Source of the DNA: Bradyrhizobium australiense
Lineage (GTDB): Bacteria; Pseudomonadota; Alphaproteobacteria; Rhizobiales; Xanthobacteraceae
DNA length: 64,000 nt
Direction: 5' to 3'
Assembly: GCF_013114825.1 (NCBI RefSeq)
Contig: NZ_JAAVLX010000001.1
Span: forward strand, 434,001 to 498,000
In this document: positions 1-9,077 of the stretch, piece after piece
How the letters are laid out: each line of letters begins with the position of its first letter
Position numbering within the stretch: position 1 is the stretch's first letter
Notes under the pieces: model-generated
Told to the model about the DNA's origin: nothing
Databases searched by the model: none
Seen by the model: only the letters and a program-made list of their open reading frames with translations
Translations under genes and position numbers: made by a program

Positions 1-302
1 GCCATCTAACAGGGAGAAGATCCGCCACTAGGAGTCCAGTTTTACCTGAGGCGGCATTTGGCGCCCCTGGCGTAGAAAAAGGATTGTTTGCCGAGACAGC
101 GTCGCCGAGCCGGAGGAATATCGCCGGCCTCCATTCTACATCTTTAACCGACTGCTATGACGCCAGCGACTGGTCGGACGATCGCTAGTCGACAGAGCAC
201 AATCTCAGCACTCGCGCTCCGGGTCTCGATTGTGGAGCGAAACGCGAGCGGACCATCCGTGCGGAAATGGTGCCTCGCTGAATTCATTTCCGAAATTGGA
301 TT

Positions 303-438
303 GCTCGAACTTGCATACAGACCGTTATGAGCGACGGGATATCGGTCGGCCTTATTGATTTTGTTGAGCTTTCGTTTGAAATCGATTGCGTTCTGGCTGC
401 TTTGTCGAGGACGTTTCTGGTGCGAAACTGGTGCGGTC
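303..438 (-). repeat. Decayed tRNA(CAT) 3'-end remnant and flank (copy A)
   Basis: On the minus strand, 303-337 resembles the T-arm and anticodon arm (CTCATAA loop) of a CAT-anticodon tRNA. The acceptor end is lost. The following ~100 bp, ending in TCTGGTGCGAAACTGGTGCGG (416-437 region), is repeated at 9125-9223 and 22810-22906. It is probably an old attachment-site scar of an integrative element. The rest of 1-578 contains no convincing gene. Confidence 0.6.
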
Positions 439-578
439 CGCGCACGTCGCTCGAGTGGCCGGTCCTCTGAAGGGTTTCGGATGCCGGCCGCAGAAACACG
501 CGGTGCCATCTCCCAAGCGGCCGGCGTCCGAAACACCTCACACAAGTGGCCATTCAGCAATGGGCCATCCAGTCAGAC

Positions 579-3200
579 CTATGCTCTCAATTGAGCAAGG
601 AGCGCTTTGGCATCTTCCAGGTCGACTGTGTCGAAGCCCTCGGTGAACCAGCCATAGATAGGCGCAAGTAGATCACGGGCTTCAACATGCCTCCCCTGGT
701 CGTGCCATAGCCGCGCGAGGCTCGTGGCGGCGCGGAGTTCAAACATCCTGGCGCCCTGCGCGCGGCTCACGTCGAGCGCCTTAGCAAAACATTCTTCCAC
801 ATCGGTCAATGAATGTCCCGCGGCGCGCCGCACCTCGCCTTCATTCCGGTGCAGCTCCGCCTCCCAATTGTATTGTTCAGAGCGCTGCGCTCTTTCTCGC
901 GCATCGATGCACAGAGCCACGGCTGACCGGAAATCGCCAATGCGACCACGAGCTTGGGCCAACAGGCTCGTGAAAAGCGGAACAAAAAATGTCAGGTTCT
1001 TGGCGTCGACATCAGCAATGCCCTTTTGCATCAGAGCAATGCCGCTCTCCGGTCCGCCAATCCATGAGACTGCCCAGCCCTCAAAAATGATCCCACTGCT
1101 CCGCCATGCCAGCACGCCGTGCTCCGTTGCAAGAGCACTCAAGATTTGCGTATGAGTTAGCACTGCGGCCGCATTCCCGAAAAGCTGCTCAAGCGCGGCT
1201 CCCGCTAAAAAGTGAGCGAAACCGCTTGTGTTGACGTGATTGAGTGCGGCTGCGTAGCTGAGAGCTTGTGCCTGCATTCTTGCTGCACGGTCGGGGAAAC
1301 CTGAAATCCATTCGACTAACGCCAACAATGCTGATGCAGACGCGAATGGATCAGTGATGTACCGGGCCGCAAGGGATCGGTCACGCTCGGGATCGTACAG
1401 CGCAAGAGACTGCTCGAATTCTTTCCGAGCCAATTCAAATTTTCCAAGCTGATACAACACAATCCCGATTCCACGGTGTGCCATCAGCTGCATCACCCTG
1501 TCGCCTTGGCGGATGCCTAGCGTCTGGCAGCGTTCTGCGAATTCCAATGCCTTGTGAGTGTTGCCGGTCGCATTGCAGTAAGAGAACTGGGCATAGAGCG
1601 ACGCAAACAGGCGTCCTACGTCATCCAGCTTCTCGGAGAGGATAGTTGCGCGCTCGCACGCAGCTCCTACTTCCGAACTTGTGTATCCACGCACCGCCAG
1701 CAACGGTGTACCTGAGGCGATCTGGAAATCGAGCTCAAGGCGATCCCGGTCTGCCGACTCCGGCAGCGTATTGAGGAGCGCTAATCCCCGCTCAAGATGA
1801 ATGATTGCTTCCTGATCTGCCGAGCGCTTGGCGGCGCGTTGACCCGCATCGAGCCAATAGGTGATCGCCTCGCTCGCAAGCCCCGCCTTGGTGAAATGAA
1901 GGGCGACAACCTCAGGTTGGCTTTCGACCAACGCCGGAAACCGTTCGGCCAGCACTTTGGCGATGCTTGCATGCAACTGCCTGCGCCGGCTCTTGAGCAT
2001 CGTGGCGTAGGCGGCGTCCTGTATCAGTGCGTGCTTGAATGAGTAGCTCGCGTCCGGCGGCGTTCCGCGTCGGGAGATGAGGCCGGACCCGGTCAGCCGC
2101 TCAAGGGCCGCGTCGAGCTCCATCGGGGCCAACACCGACACCACCGTGATCAGCTCGTGCGAGAACTCCCGTCCGATCGCCGCGCCGATCTGCGCCACAT
2201 CCTTGACCGAGGCGAGCCGATCGAGGCGCGCCACCAGTGAGGCCTGAAGTGTTGTCGGTATGGCGAACTCCGGAAGCGGCCCGTCGAGCGCGTAACCGTC
2301 GGCAGTCTCGCGGAGGACACCGCCCTCGAGCAGCGTGCTGGTCAACTCCTCGATGAACAGCGGCACGCCGTCTGCGTGCGCCAGGATATGTTCGACAACG
2401 GCGTCGGGCAGCGCCTTGTCCTTGGTTATACCGCCAATAATGCCGGCGCTGTCGCGACGGCCGAGGCGGCTCAAGGGCAGCATCGTCACATGCGGTTCGC
2501 CGACCCAGGTCGGCTGGACCTCCGGCCGTACCGTGACCACCAGCAGCACCGGCAGGTTGGCGGCGCGGGCAACTATTCGATCGAGCAAATCCTGTGATGT
2601 CGGATCAATCCAATGGGCGTCCTCGACCACGATCAGAGCGGGACGCTGCGCCGCCATGCCGGCGAGCTGGTCGAGAAGGGCGGTGAGAGTCATTTCGCGC
2701 TTCTGCTGCGGGCTGAGCGCCAACGCCGGGTAGCGCCAGTCCGCCGGCACCCCCAACAGCTCGGCAACGAGCGCCACGTCGCGTAGCACATTTTTCGTCG
2801 CGGCCTTGAGCAAGGCCTCCAATTTGTCGAGTTTCACATTGGCGCTGCTCCCCGGTTCGAAGCCCGCGGCCCGCTCGAGCTGCGCGATGAACGGGTAGAG
2901 CGGGCTCTGCACATGGTAGGGCGAGCAGAAATATCGAATGCGAGCATGCGGCTCGCTCTCGCGCGCGGCCAGCAGGCTTTCAGCGATACGCGACTTGCCG
3001 ATGCCGGGCTCGCCCGTGAGCAGCACGACCCGACCCTCGCCGAGCTTGGCTTGATCCCAACGGCGCAGCAGCAGCTCAATCTCTTCCTGTCGGCCAACGA
3101 GCGGGGTCAGCGCGCCCGCGCGCCGCACCTCGAAGCGGCTAACGCCGGCCGTCTCGCCGCGCACCTGCCACGCCTCGACCGGCTGCGACAGTCCCTTCAC
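579..3200 (-). CDS. ATPase/TPR half of a split SARP-cyclase-ATPase regulator
   Basis: This 873-residue product begins inside the C-terminal edge of a cyclase homology domain. It then has a NACHT/AAA-type ATPase module with Walker A GEPGIGKS at residues 63-70 and a Walker B-like IVVEDAHWID near 190. From about residue 430 it is TPR-like helical sequence. Proteins of this family normally run continuously from an N-terminal cyclase domain into LTPLVGR-x-EEIELLLRRW; here the cyclase part is in another frame upstream (3197-4591) and the frames overlap by 4 nt. Restoring one C near 3215 would join them with the expected spacing, so the GTG at 3200 is probably not a natural start. It is likely a large signal-integrating transcription regulator; its ligand is unknown. 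Confidence 0.8.
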   Translation of the reverse strand: MKGLSQPVEAWQVRGETAGVSRFEVRRAGALTPLVGRQEEIELLLRRWDQAKLGEGRVVLLTGEPGIGKSRIAESLLAARESEPHARIRYFCSPYHVQSPLYPFIAQLERAAGFEPGSSANVKLDKLEALLKAATKNVLRDVALVAELLGVPADWRYPALALSPQQKREMTLTALLDQLAGMAAQRPALIVVEDAHWIDPTSQDLLDRIVARAANLPVLLVVTVRPEVQPTWVGEPHVTMLPLSRLGRRDSAGIIGGITKDKALPDAVVEHILAHADGVPLFIEELTSTLLEGGVLRETADGYALDGPLPEFAIPTTLQASLVARLDRLASVKDVAQIGAAIGREFSHELITVVSVLAPMELDAALERLTGSGLISRRGTPPDASYSFKHALIQDAAYATMLKSRRRQLHASIAKVLAERFPALVESQPEVVALHFTKAGLASEAITYWLDAGQRAAKRSADQEAIIHLERGLALLNTLPESADRDRLELDFQIASGTPLLAVRGYTSSEVGAACERATILSEKLDDVGRLFASLYAQFSYCNATGNTHKALEFAERCQTLGIRQGDRVMQLMAHRGIGIVLYQLGKFELARKEFEQSLALYDPERDRSLAARYITDPFASASALLALVEWISGFPDRAARMQAQALSYAAALNHVNTSGFAHFLAGAALEQLFGNAAAVLTHTQILSALATEHGVLAWRSSGIIFEGWAVSWIGGPESGIALMQKGIADVDAKNLTFFVPLFTSLLAQARGRIGDFRSAVALCIDARERAQRSEQYNWEAELHRNEGEVRRAAGHSLTDVEECFAKALDVSRAQGARMFELRAATSLARLWHDQGRHVEARDLLAPIYGWFTEGFDTVDLEDAKALLAQLRA

Positions 3201-4591
3201 CTCGATGGCACTGAGGCGCGGCAGTCGAACATCCGCCCCGCCAGCCGATGCGTGCTGGTCGCAATAATAACCTCGCCTGGCGGTGCCACGGCTTGCAGCC
3301 GCGCCGCCAGGTTTGGCGTCCCGCCGATCGCAACGCGCTGCCCGGTATCGCTCGCCCCCAGTTGCTCGCCAACGACAACCAGCCCTGTCGCGATGCCGAC
3401 GCTTGCCTGAAAAGGCGTGCTGGAAGATGCCTTCGTTCGAACCGCATCGAGAATGGCAAGACCGGCGCGCACAGCCTGTTCTGTGTCATGCTCATCAGCC
3501 GCCGGGTAGCCAAAATAGACGAGCACGCCGTCGCTCAGATACTGGGCGATAAATCCATCGAATCGCGACACTACATCTTCGATCATCTTGTGGAAAGAAA
3601 TGATCAGATCACGCATATGCTCGGGGTCAAGACGGATCGAAAGAGCCATCGAATCCACGATGTTGCATGCCATGATCGTGAGCTGTCGCCGCTCAGAACC
3701 GGCTACGGCCGCAGACGACGCTGCATCGCCCGGCGCTTCGGGGTCGTCCCTCAGATTGGCAAAGGGTGGCGTCGCAACCGATGGTCGTTCGGGCTGCGCC
3801 AGCGCGATCTCCTTGACAGCGGGCGACCCGCTCGGCGGCTGTGCACTGTGCAACTCGGCAACGAGCGACCGGGTCGCCGCATCGGGCCCCGTGTTCAGTT
3901 CGCGCTTCAGCAGCGCAACGAGATCCTGGTAGTGCTTGAGCGCTTCGGCTTGGCGCCCCGTGGCGGCGAGCGCCCGTACGATCAACCGATGGGCGTCCTC
4001 GCGCATGTTGTTGAGCGCGATGGCGCGACGGCCCGCCTTCAGAGCGTGTTCGGCGCGGCCGACGGCCAGTTCCCGATCGCCGAGCCCGACCATGGCGCCA
4101 AGGGCGAGCTCCAGCAGCCTCTCGCGTTCACCCGTGAGCCATTCGTTCCAGCCCTCTTCGCCTACAGCAACGTTATCGATCAGCGGGCCCCGGTAGAGGT
4201 CCACTGCCGCGCTCAATGCGTCCCGGCTACCCTCCCGGACCATGGCCTCGAACCGGCCGACATCGCATAAAACCACCGCCGCATTGAGCGATACGACCTC
4301 GCCGTCGCTCTCCAGAACGTGCGCGCCGAGCACTTTGCGCAGCCGGAAGAGGGCCTGGCGCAGGTTCTGCTTGGCCCGTGCATCGAAGCGCGAGCCCCAC
4401 AACAGCGTCGACAGCTTCTCACGCGACTGCGGCCGTGGCGCGGCGCAGCCCAGATAGGCCAACAAGCCCGCAAGCTTCTTGCTCGGCAGGTCGACGATGC
4501 CGTCCGGTCCAGTCAGCTCGAAGCTTCCCAGCAACGACAGACCAAACCTCGGGGACGGCGCGCCGTCCATTGGCGCACGCGGATTTTGCAC
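3197..4591 (-). CDS. SARP/BTAD regulator with class III cyclase-like domain (N-terminal half of split gene)
   Basis: This 464-residue product has an OmpR/SARP-type winged helix at about 15-100 (KLAGLLAYLGC, REKLSTLLWG, QNLRQALFRLRK) and a BTAD helical domain at 105-245. A class III nucleotidyl-cyclase homology domain starts near 300. The two metal-site positions are recognisable (NIVDS and YLSDGVLVYFG). The domain breaks off after GRMFDC, where the frame runs into a stop, while the remaining family sequence continues in the next frame as the gene ending at 579. In homologues the cyclase domain is usually regulatory. The gene is divergent from the LuxR gene at 4816, with 224 bp between them. 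Domains are clear; whether the split gene is functional is uncertain. Confidence 0.8.
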   Translation of the reverse strand: MQNPRAPMDGAPSPRFGLSLLGSFELTGPDGIVDLPSKKLAGLLAYLGCAAPRPQSREKLSTLLWGSRFDARAKQNLRQALFRLRKVLGAHVLESDGEVVSLNAAVVLCDVGRFEAMVREGSRDALSAAVDLYRGPLIDNVAVGEEGWNEWLTGERERLLELALGAMVGLGDRELAVGRAEHALKAGRRAIALNNMREDAHRLIVRALAATGRQAEALKHYQDLVALLKRELNTGPDAATRSLVAELHSAQPPSGSPAVKEIALAQPERPSVATPPFANLRDDPEAPGDAASSAAVAGSERRQLTIMACNIVDSMALSIRLDPEHMRDLIISFHKMIEDVVSRFDGFIAQYLSDGVLVYFGYPAADEHDTEQAVRAGLAILDAVRTKASSSTPFQASVGIATGLVVVGEQLGASDTGQRVAIGGTPNLAARLQAVAPPGEVIIATSTHRLAGRMFDCRASVPSR

Positions 4592-4744
4592 GATGAAGCC
4601 CCTCCAGGAAGCAATTTCTACGCTTTTCTTGGCGCTCCGAGCAAAATTAACCCCGCTGTCACGCCGGACTGACGCCGGCGACGACGGCGGCAGTGCTCAA
4701 TTGGCGGGGTACCGGGCATCGGCCGCAAGAATTGGAGGACCATC

Positions 4745-4819
4745 ATGCACTCCTATCGCGATCATTGCATCCGTTGGCGCGCACTATCGCGTGGCGCGGC
4801 TAGGGAGGGCTCTACGTGA
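4745..4819 (+). CDS. 24-aa leader peptide ORF coupled to LuxR gene
   Basis: A short ORF (begins MHSYRDHCIRW) has a near-ideal Shine-Dalgarno GGAGGA at 4734-4739, six to seven bases before its ATG. Its TGA (4817-4819) overlaps the GTG start of the regulator at 4816. The regulator itself has AGGGAGGG at 4802-4809, inside the leader. The geometry fits translational coupling or a regulatory uORF. The peptide has no recognised family, and it is inferred from signals only. Confidence 0.45.
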   Translation: MHSYRDHCIRWRALSRGAAREGST

Positions 4820-5979
4820 TCGGTTTGGACGGTGTCTCCGCCCGGGAGCTGTCGGACACGATCGGCGCGATCTATGATTGCGCGCTCGATCCAAATCAGT
4901 GGCCAGACACTTGCCGGAAGATTGCCGATCTGTGTGAAAGCACAGCGGGCGGGATATGCGTTCATGATATGCGGCACGTGCAAAATGATCAGTTGTTCGT
5001 GTTCGGATACCAGCCGGAATTCCTGGAAAAGCTGGGAAGCCAATATGCACAAAGTCCAATGGCAGCAGCGGACATCGTCTCGAAGATCGGTGATGTCAGT
5101 GCTCTCTCCATGATGCGCCTCGAATTGTTGGGAAGCCGTTTCGCTCGAGAAGTGCTCGAGCCGTTCGGACTACTGGACATAATCTGGTTCCCGGCGTTGC
5201 GGACTGGCGGTCGCATGGCCTCCATGCATGCCTCACGGAGCGGAAAGGCGCCGCATTACCAACAGCTCGAGATCGGGCTGCTCAAGCTTCTTTCCCCGCA
5301 CGTCTGCCGTGCCCTCGCCATCTCGGATGCGCTCGATATCAGGGCACTGAGGTCGGAGATGCTGGAAAAAACGCTTGATGCACTCGTCACAGGTGTCTTC
5401 CTCACGTCACGCGATGGCCGCGTCGTCTATATGAATGCCGCTGCCGAGAGGCAGGTCAAAACCGGCAACTCCATTCGCATCGTGAACAACCGGATTTCTC
5501 CCACCGATCCCGCCACGCGCGCTGCGCTGTCGACGGCCATCGACAAGGCGTCGCGCGACGATATCGACTTGGATACGAGCGAGCATTCCCTTGCGATCCC
5601 GGATATCGAAGGCGCCGGCTATGTCGCAACCCTGCTTCCGGTCGATCGCGGTCAGCGCAGCGGCATTATCGCGCCATTTGCAGCATCGGTAGCAGTGTTC
5701 ACAAAGGATCCTGCTGAGGCGCCGCTGATGCCGGGTGAGGCTTTTGCCAGGCTTTACGGGCTGACCGGCGGCGAACTCCGCGTGCTGCTGGCCCTTACCC
5801 AGGGGTTGGGTGCCAAGGAAGCAGCCGACATGCTCGGCATCAGCGAACCGACCGCACGCACCCACCTGCAGCACATCTTTTCCAAGACCGACACCACCCG
5901 GCAGGCCGATCTGCTGCGCCTTTTGCAGAACTCGACGCCTCAGGTTCGGTCCCCACAGCAGCCTGTTCATTATTCCTGA
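4816..5979 (+). CDS. LuxR-family transcriptional regulator
   Basis: This 387-residue protein carries a C-terminal LuxR/GerE helix-turn-helix at about 320-380 (LTGGELRVLLALTQGLGAKE, then DMLGISEPTARTHLQHIFSK). Around 185-290 there is a PAS-like stretch (LDALVTGVFLTSRDGRVVYM). The N-terminal 170 residues are the conserved but unassigned region seen in alphaproteobacterial LuxR solo-like regulators. The GTG at 4816 is chosen because of AGGGAGGG just upstream. It is divergent from the SARP-type gene and may regulate it or the transporter downstream; no receiver domain or autoinducer domain is visible, so the signal is unknown. Confidence 0.85.
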   Translation: MIGLDGVSARELSDTIGAIYDCALDPNQWPDTCRKIADLCESTAGGICVHDMRHVQNDQLFVFGYQPEFLEKLGSQYAQSPMAAADIVSKIGDVSALSMMRLELLGSRFAREVLEPFGLLDIIWFPALRTGGRMASMHASRSGKAPHYQQLEIGLLKLLSPHVCRALAISDALDIRALRSEMLEKTLDALVTGVFLTSRDGRVVYMNAAAERQVKTGNSIRIVNNRISPTDPATRAALSTAIDKASRDDIDLDTSEHSLAIPDIEGAGYVATLLPVDRGQRSGIIAPFAASVAVFTKDPAEAPLMPGEAFARLYGLTGGELRVLLALTQGLGAKEAADMLGISEPTARTHLQHIFSKTDTTRQADLLRLLQNSTPQVRSPQQPVHYS

Positions 5980-6186
5980 GGCGGCCTGTTTCTTCATCGG
6001 CCCCGGGCCCTGTGGGACCGGCGCAATTGCAATTTGGCCGGGCCCCTTCGCCCGCGAAGACCACATCGCCATCATCCACACTGTCGGGCGGCACGGCCAG
6101 CGAAACGGCCGGCCGCGGAGGTGGTTTGCGTGGCCCACGGGCCCGGGCGTTACGATCGGAAGGCTGCGCACAACAACAGTACCAGT

Positions 6187-6251
6187 CTCATCGGTTCCGA
6201 TGATGCGGCGGCTGCGGTCGATTGCATAACATCAAGCATCGCCAATCCGGG
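6187..6251. repeat. ~65 bp intergenic repeat, copy 1
   Basis: This segment recurs at 7332-7397 (near identical) and 8081-8143 (about 70%). The core includes TTCCGATGATGCGG, TCGATTGCATAACATCAAGC and GCCAATCC. It lies 91 bp before the transporter ATG. Confidence 0.75.
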
Positions 6252-6342
6252 TGTCATGCGAGCCGTGCGCCGCACATTCCGGTCGCGAGAGTCTTGCAAT
6301 CCGAAGAAGCAGTTCCGATGCGCACGCAAACGAGGAGCCGAT

Positions 6343-7290
6343 ATGTTCGTTGGCAAGATATTGTCCACGCTCGGCGGACAAGGACCGACGCTTCTGGTGA
6401 TCTCACTTTGTGCGGGGCTGTTGATCCATCCCCTCGCTCATTTCGGCTATGATCTTTTGCCTGTCTCAGCATTCCTCCTGACACTTGGCTCGTTTCTAAC
6501 TGCCGGTCTCGCTCCGTCCGAAGCCAGGATTCGTCTACCTTTGATAGCCCTAGTGCTTGCTTGGGTTGGCTTGGTGCTTCCTCTGGCTGCGGCCATTCTG
6601 CTGTCCTTTCTTCCGCTTGATCCTGCGCTGCGGGCCGGTGTCTTGCTTTCGCTACTGGCGCCGCCGGTCGGAAGCGCTGCCGCGATTGCGGGGATGCTTG
6701 GTTTGCGACCACGGCTCGCGCTACTCGCGTCCATTGCACTAACCCTGCTCACGCCGATTTCGATTCCGTGTTTTGCCACAGTGCTCGGACTCGGAATTGC
6801 ATTCGATATGAGCGCGCTGGCTATCCGACTGCTCACCATCATCGGCGCTGCAGGCTTGGTTGCCTTTCTGACAATACGGTTCCGCCGACATCTGATCCCC
6901 GTTCTGCCCGATCAACGCGCTGCCACCGGGATCGCCGTCATTGGACTCATCATCGTCGGACTGGCGACGTCACAAGGAATTCGGGCCCACTGGATCAACA
7001 ACCCGCTCAGCTTCGATGTAATGCTCGCTGCGGCAATCGTCGCCAACTTCGGACTGTGCGCGCTCGCTACTTTAATGTTCGCGAAACTGGGGCTGCAGAC
7101 CGCCGGAACGATAGGCCTCGTGACCGGAAACCGTAACGTCACTCTGGTGTGGGCAGCAGCCAGCTTTGGTCTGCCATCTCTCGCGGAGGGCTACGTCGCT
7201 GCGAGCGTCATTCCGGTCCTCGCGCTTCCTCTAATTATCAAGCTTTGTCTCAGACTACCTTCCGTCGGCCGTTTGCTCCCGCAAAGCTGA
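6343..7290 (+). CDS. BASS/SBF-type transporter (bile acid:sodium symporter-like)
   Basis: This 315-residue, strongly hydrophobic protein has about nine or ten membrane helices. The signature GLVTGNRNVTLVWAA near residue 265 matches the GNRN-type motif of the BASS/SBF superfamily, whose members take up organic anions with sodium. ATG 6343 is preceded by CGAGGAG at a good distance; the open frame extends upstream to 6034 but that part is compositionally non-membrane and overlaps the 65 bp repeat. The substrate cannot be read from sequence. It is followed by a second copy of the repeat that precedes it. Confidence 0.75.
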   Translation: MFVGKILSTLGGQGPTLLVISLCAGLLIHPLAHFGYDLLPVSAFLLTLGSFLTAGLAPSEARIRLPLIALVLAWVGLVLPLAAAILLSFLPLDPALRAGVLLSLLAPPVGSAAAIAGMLGLRPRLALLASIALTLLTPISIPCFATVLGLGIAFDMSALAIRLLTIIGAAGLVAFLTIRFRRHLIPVLPDQRAATGIAVIGLIIVGLATSQGIRAHWINNPLSFDVMLAAAIVANFGLCALATLMFAKLGLQTAGTIGLVTGNRNVTLVWAAASFGLPSLAEGYVAASVIPVLALPLIIKLCLRLPSVGRLLPQS

Positions 7291-7331
7291 TGACTCAAAA
7301 CGGGCATCCTTCGATCAGCACTCGCACGGGC

Positions 7332-7397
7332 CTCATTGGTTCCGATGATGCGGTGGCGGCGGTCGATTGCATAACATCAAGCATTGCCAATCCTGGG
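7332..7397. repeat. ~65 bp intergenic repeat, copy 2
   Basis: It matches copy 1 at almost every position and ends 22 bp before the ATG of the small secreted protein. Confidence 0.8.
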
Positions 7398-7419
7398 AAT
7401 TGCAACCGAAGGAACCTTC

Positions 7420-7641
7420 ATGCGCGCACATCCCGTTATCGCGGTCGTCACACTCATCCTGGTCGGGGTCGGGGTGAAGCTGACTTTCTTCTCCAGTCCG
7501 ATTGCTGCTGCGGACGCAGGCTCCACCAAAAGCGCGAGCATCGACGTCGCCGGGATACACCGAGAGATCAAAGATCTTCCGGTGGAGAGTTTTCACGACA
7601 TGACGTTTGTATTTCCAGTGGCGATTGATCGCGCGATCTAG
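7420..7641 (+). CDS. Small putative secreted protein, unknown function
   Basis: A 73-residue protein starts with MRAHPVIAVVTLILVGVGVK, a typical Sec signal peptide core, followed by a probable cleavage region around SPIAAADAG. The mature part is about 45 residues without cysteines or a known motif. The start is chosen at 7420 because GAAGGAACC lies just upstream; an in-frame ATG at 7384 overlaps the 65 bp repeat. It probably acts in the periplasm, but no function can be assigned. Confidence 0.6.
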   Translation: MRAHPVIAVVTLILVGVGVKLTFFSSPIAAADAGSTKSASIDVAGIHREIKDLPVESFHDMTFVFPVAIDRAI

Positions 7642-7715
7642 CGCCTCCGAGACGCGGGCGTTGTCTTTCTTATTACTCACACCCGGAGCGGCAATCGATA
7701 TCGAATGGTGAATAT

Positions 7716-8063
7716 TTGAACGCCTCGGTTTTAAAAATCATCGCGGACCAACTGCCTCAGGAGGTTTTCTTGCAAATTTACAGAAACATGTTTGGTCACG
7801 CCGGCCATGACATTGCGCGGCGACGGACCTTTGGCGGGGTCATAGTAGGCGCAGGATTTGCCTCAGGCGACTATGATCTGCGCATCCCGGTGATCTTGGG
7901 GCTGCCTTTGACATGGTGGGAGCGCGCCTGCTTCCGGTCAAAACTGCGCGCGGATATCAGGGACAGATCTGATTTTCTACGCGATATCGGCATCGACGTG
8001 CTGGAAGCGCATGCTGAAGCGTGCCGCTTTTTCTGGCAACCGATTACGCTGAAGCGGCTATAA
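7716..8063 (+). CDS. DUF1127-like protein
   Basis: The 115-residue product has a C-terminal half resembling DUF1127: WWERACFRSKLRADIRDRSD, then LRDIGIDVLEA and a final aromatic FFWQP. Short alphaproteobacterial DUF1127 proteins bind RNA or sRNAs and influence phosphate, carbon and RNA metabolism in agrobacteria. This one has an N-terminal extension of about 60 residues, and the true start may be the ATG near 7788. The upstream start at 7716 has a weak ribosome-binding site. Family assignment is moderate. Confidence 0.55.
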   Translation: MNASVLKIIADQLPQEVFLQIYRNMFGHAGHDIARRRTFGGVIVGAGFASGDYDLRIPVILGLPLTWWERACFRSKLRADIRDRSDFLRDIGIDVLEAHAEACRFFWQPITLKRL

Positions 8064-8080
8064 TCGGTTCCGCGGCATCA

Positions 8081-8143
8081 GCGAATCCGATGACGCGGCT
8101 GACCGCGTCTATTGCCTGACATCGTGCACTGCCAATCCTGGCG
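8081..8143. repeat. ~65 bp intergenic repeat, copy 3 (diverged)
   Basis: It shares AATCCGATGACGCGG, ATTGCCTGACATC and TGCCAATCCTGG with copies 1 and 2 and ends three bases before the next start codon. Confidence 0.6.
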
Positions 8144-8146
8144 CTC

Positions 8147-8674
8147 ATGACCCTGCAACTGCCGCCATCGCGCGGCCAGTCGTCGAGGCCATTGGTTCCA
8201 AATATGCTGACAACGCCATCCGCGGCATTGCATCGCGCGGGGATTGCGATCTTGCTGCAGGTCGTTTCCTTGGATAGCCCGATCGCAATCTACATCGCAT
8301 GGATCGTTGCCCAGACCGGTTTGTCGGCTCCCGATCATCCGCCGATCCACTTCGTGACACCGGCGGAAATGGCAATTCGACATGGCTCGCCGGAAAATAG
8401 CGGGCTGGAGTTGCAAGCGCTCTATAATCGCAACGAGGGCTCTATTTACCTGCCGCAGGAGTGGCGAACCAATGATCTGCGGCAGAAGAGCGCCCTGTTG
8501 CATGAATTGGTGCATCATGTGCAGCGGTTCAACAAGATGGAGTTGTCCTGTCTCGCCGCGCTTGAGCGCCAAGCCTACGACCTGCAAATCAAATGGCTGC
8601 GCGAACAAGGGGTGAACAATCCCTATGATCAAAACAAACGAGCTCAGCATCTACTTGGTAAGCACTTGTCGTGA
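8147..8674 (+). CDS. DUF6647-like protein with HExxH-type motif
   Basis: This 175-residue protein has HELVHHVQ near residue 123, which fits a zincin-type HExxH-like site (H-E-L-V-H). It also carries GSIYLPQEW just before, the substrate-side strand common in small metallopeptidase folds. An N-terminal hydrophobic segment (AALHRAGIAILLQVV) may be a signal or membrane anchor. Such proteins are frequent in Bradyrhizobium as conserved hypotheticals. A third zinc ligand is likely a downstream Glu or His but cannot be fixed by eye. Peptidase activity is inference only. Confidence 0.6.
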   Translation: MTLQLPPSRGQSSRPLVPNMLTTPSAALHRAGIAILLQVVSLDSPIAIYIAWIVAQTGLSAPDHPPIHFVTPAEMAIRHGSPENSGLELQALYNRNEGSIYLPQEWRTNDLRQKSALLHELVHHVQRFNKMELSCLAALERQAYDLQIKWLREQGVNNPYDQNKRAQHLLGKHLS

Positions 8675-9077
8675 CGGATCATAGCCACTTACGACAAGAG
8701 CTGGTTCTCAACGATATCGGCAGGGTGAATTTGAGTGATCGACCGCGCGCGAGCCGGTGCAACTTCAATTGGCCGGATTTTGCCTGCAATCGCGCCGAAC
8801 AGCCCTCTGTCGGGCAGGCGCAGGGGCGTTTTACAGATGGCGCAATGATCTAGTAGTGCCCGTGATTTGCCCGACGTGTCAAAATGTTTCGCAGAAGCAT
8901 CCATGCCAGCGACCCCCTGTTACTTTGCATGGGGTTGTTTTCTATGTTTTAGTTCGGAGCGAGTATCGGCTTCGCCCGTAGCTTTGCTTTCGCTTCGCTC
9001 AAGCTACGCCGGACCCACGCTTCGCCCTCCAGGCCCCCGCGTGGCTGCGCCACGCTAGCCCGAAGGGCGAAGCGTGA
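8675..9077. other. Non-coding spacer with strong hairpin
   Basis: No supported gene. The arms CACGCTTCGCCCT (9016-9028) and AGGGCGAAGCGTG (9064-9076) pair perfectly over 13 bp and enclose a second hairpin (GCGTGGC/GCCACGC). A weaker inverted repeat GTAGCTT/AAGCTAC lies at about 8979-9006. This is a dispersed-hairpin type of repeat directly next to the tRNA remnant. Confidence 0.6.

Noticed and set aside
8671..8853. 60-codon ORF starting GTG overlapping the DUF6647 stop
   Set aside because: The overlap looks like coupling, but the product has no motif and no plausible ribosome-binding site beyond chance.
8689..8904. 71-codon minus-strand frame with C-x-x-C (HCAICKTPLRLPD)
   Set aside because: Looks protein-like, but the DNA (for example around TTTGCCCGACGTGTCAAAATG) recurs as non-coding repeat in such genomes and no family is recognised.
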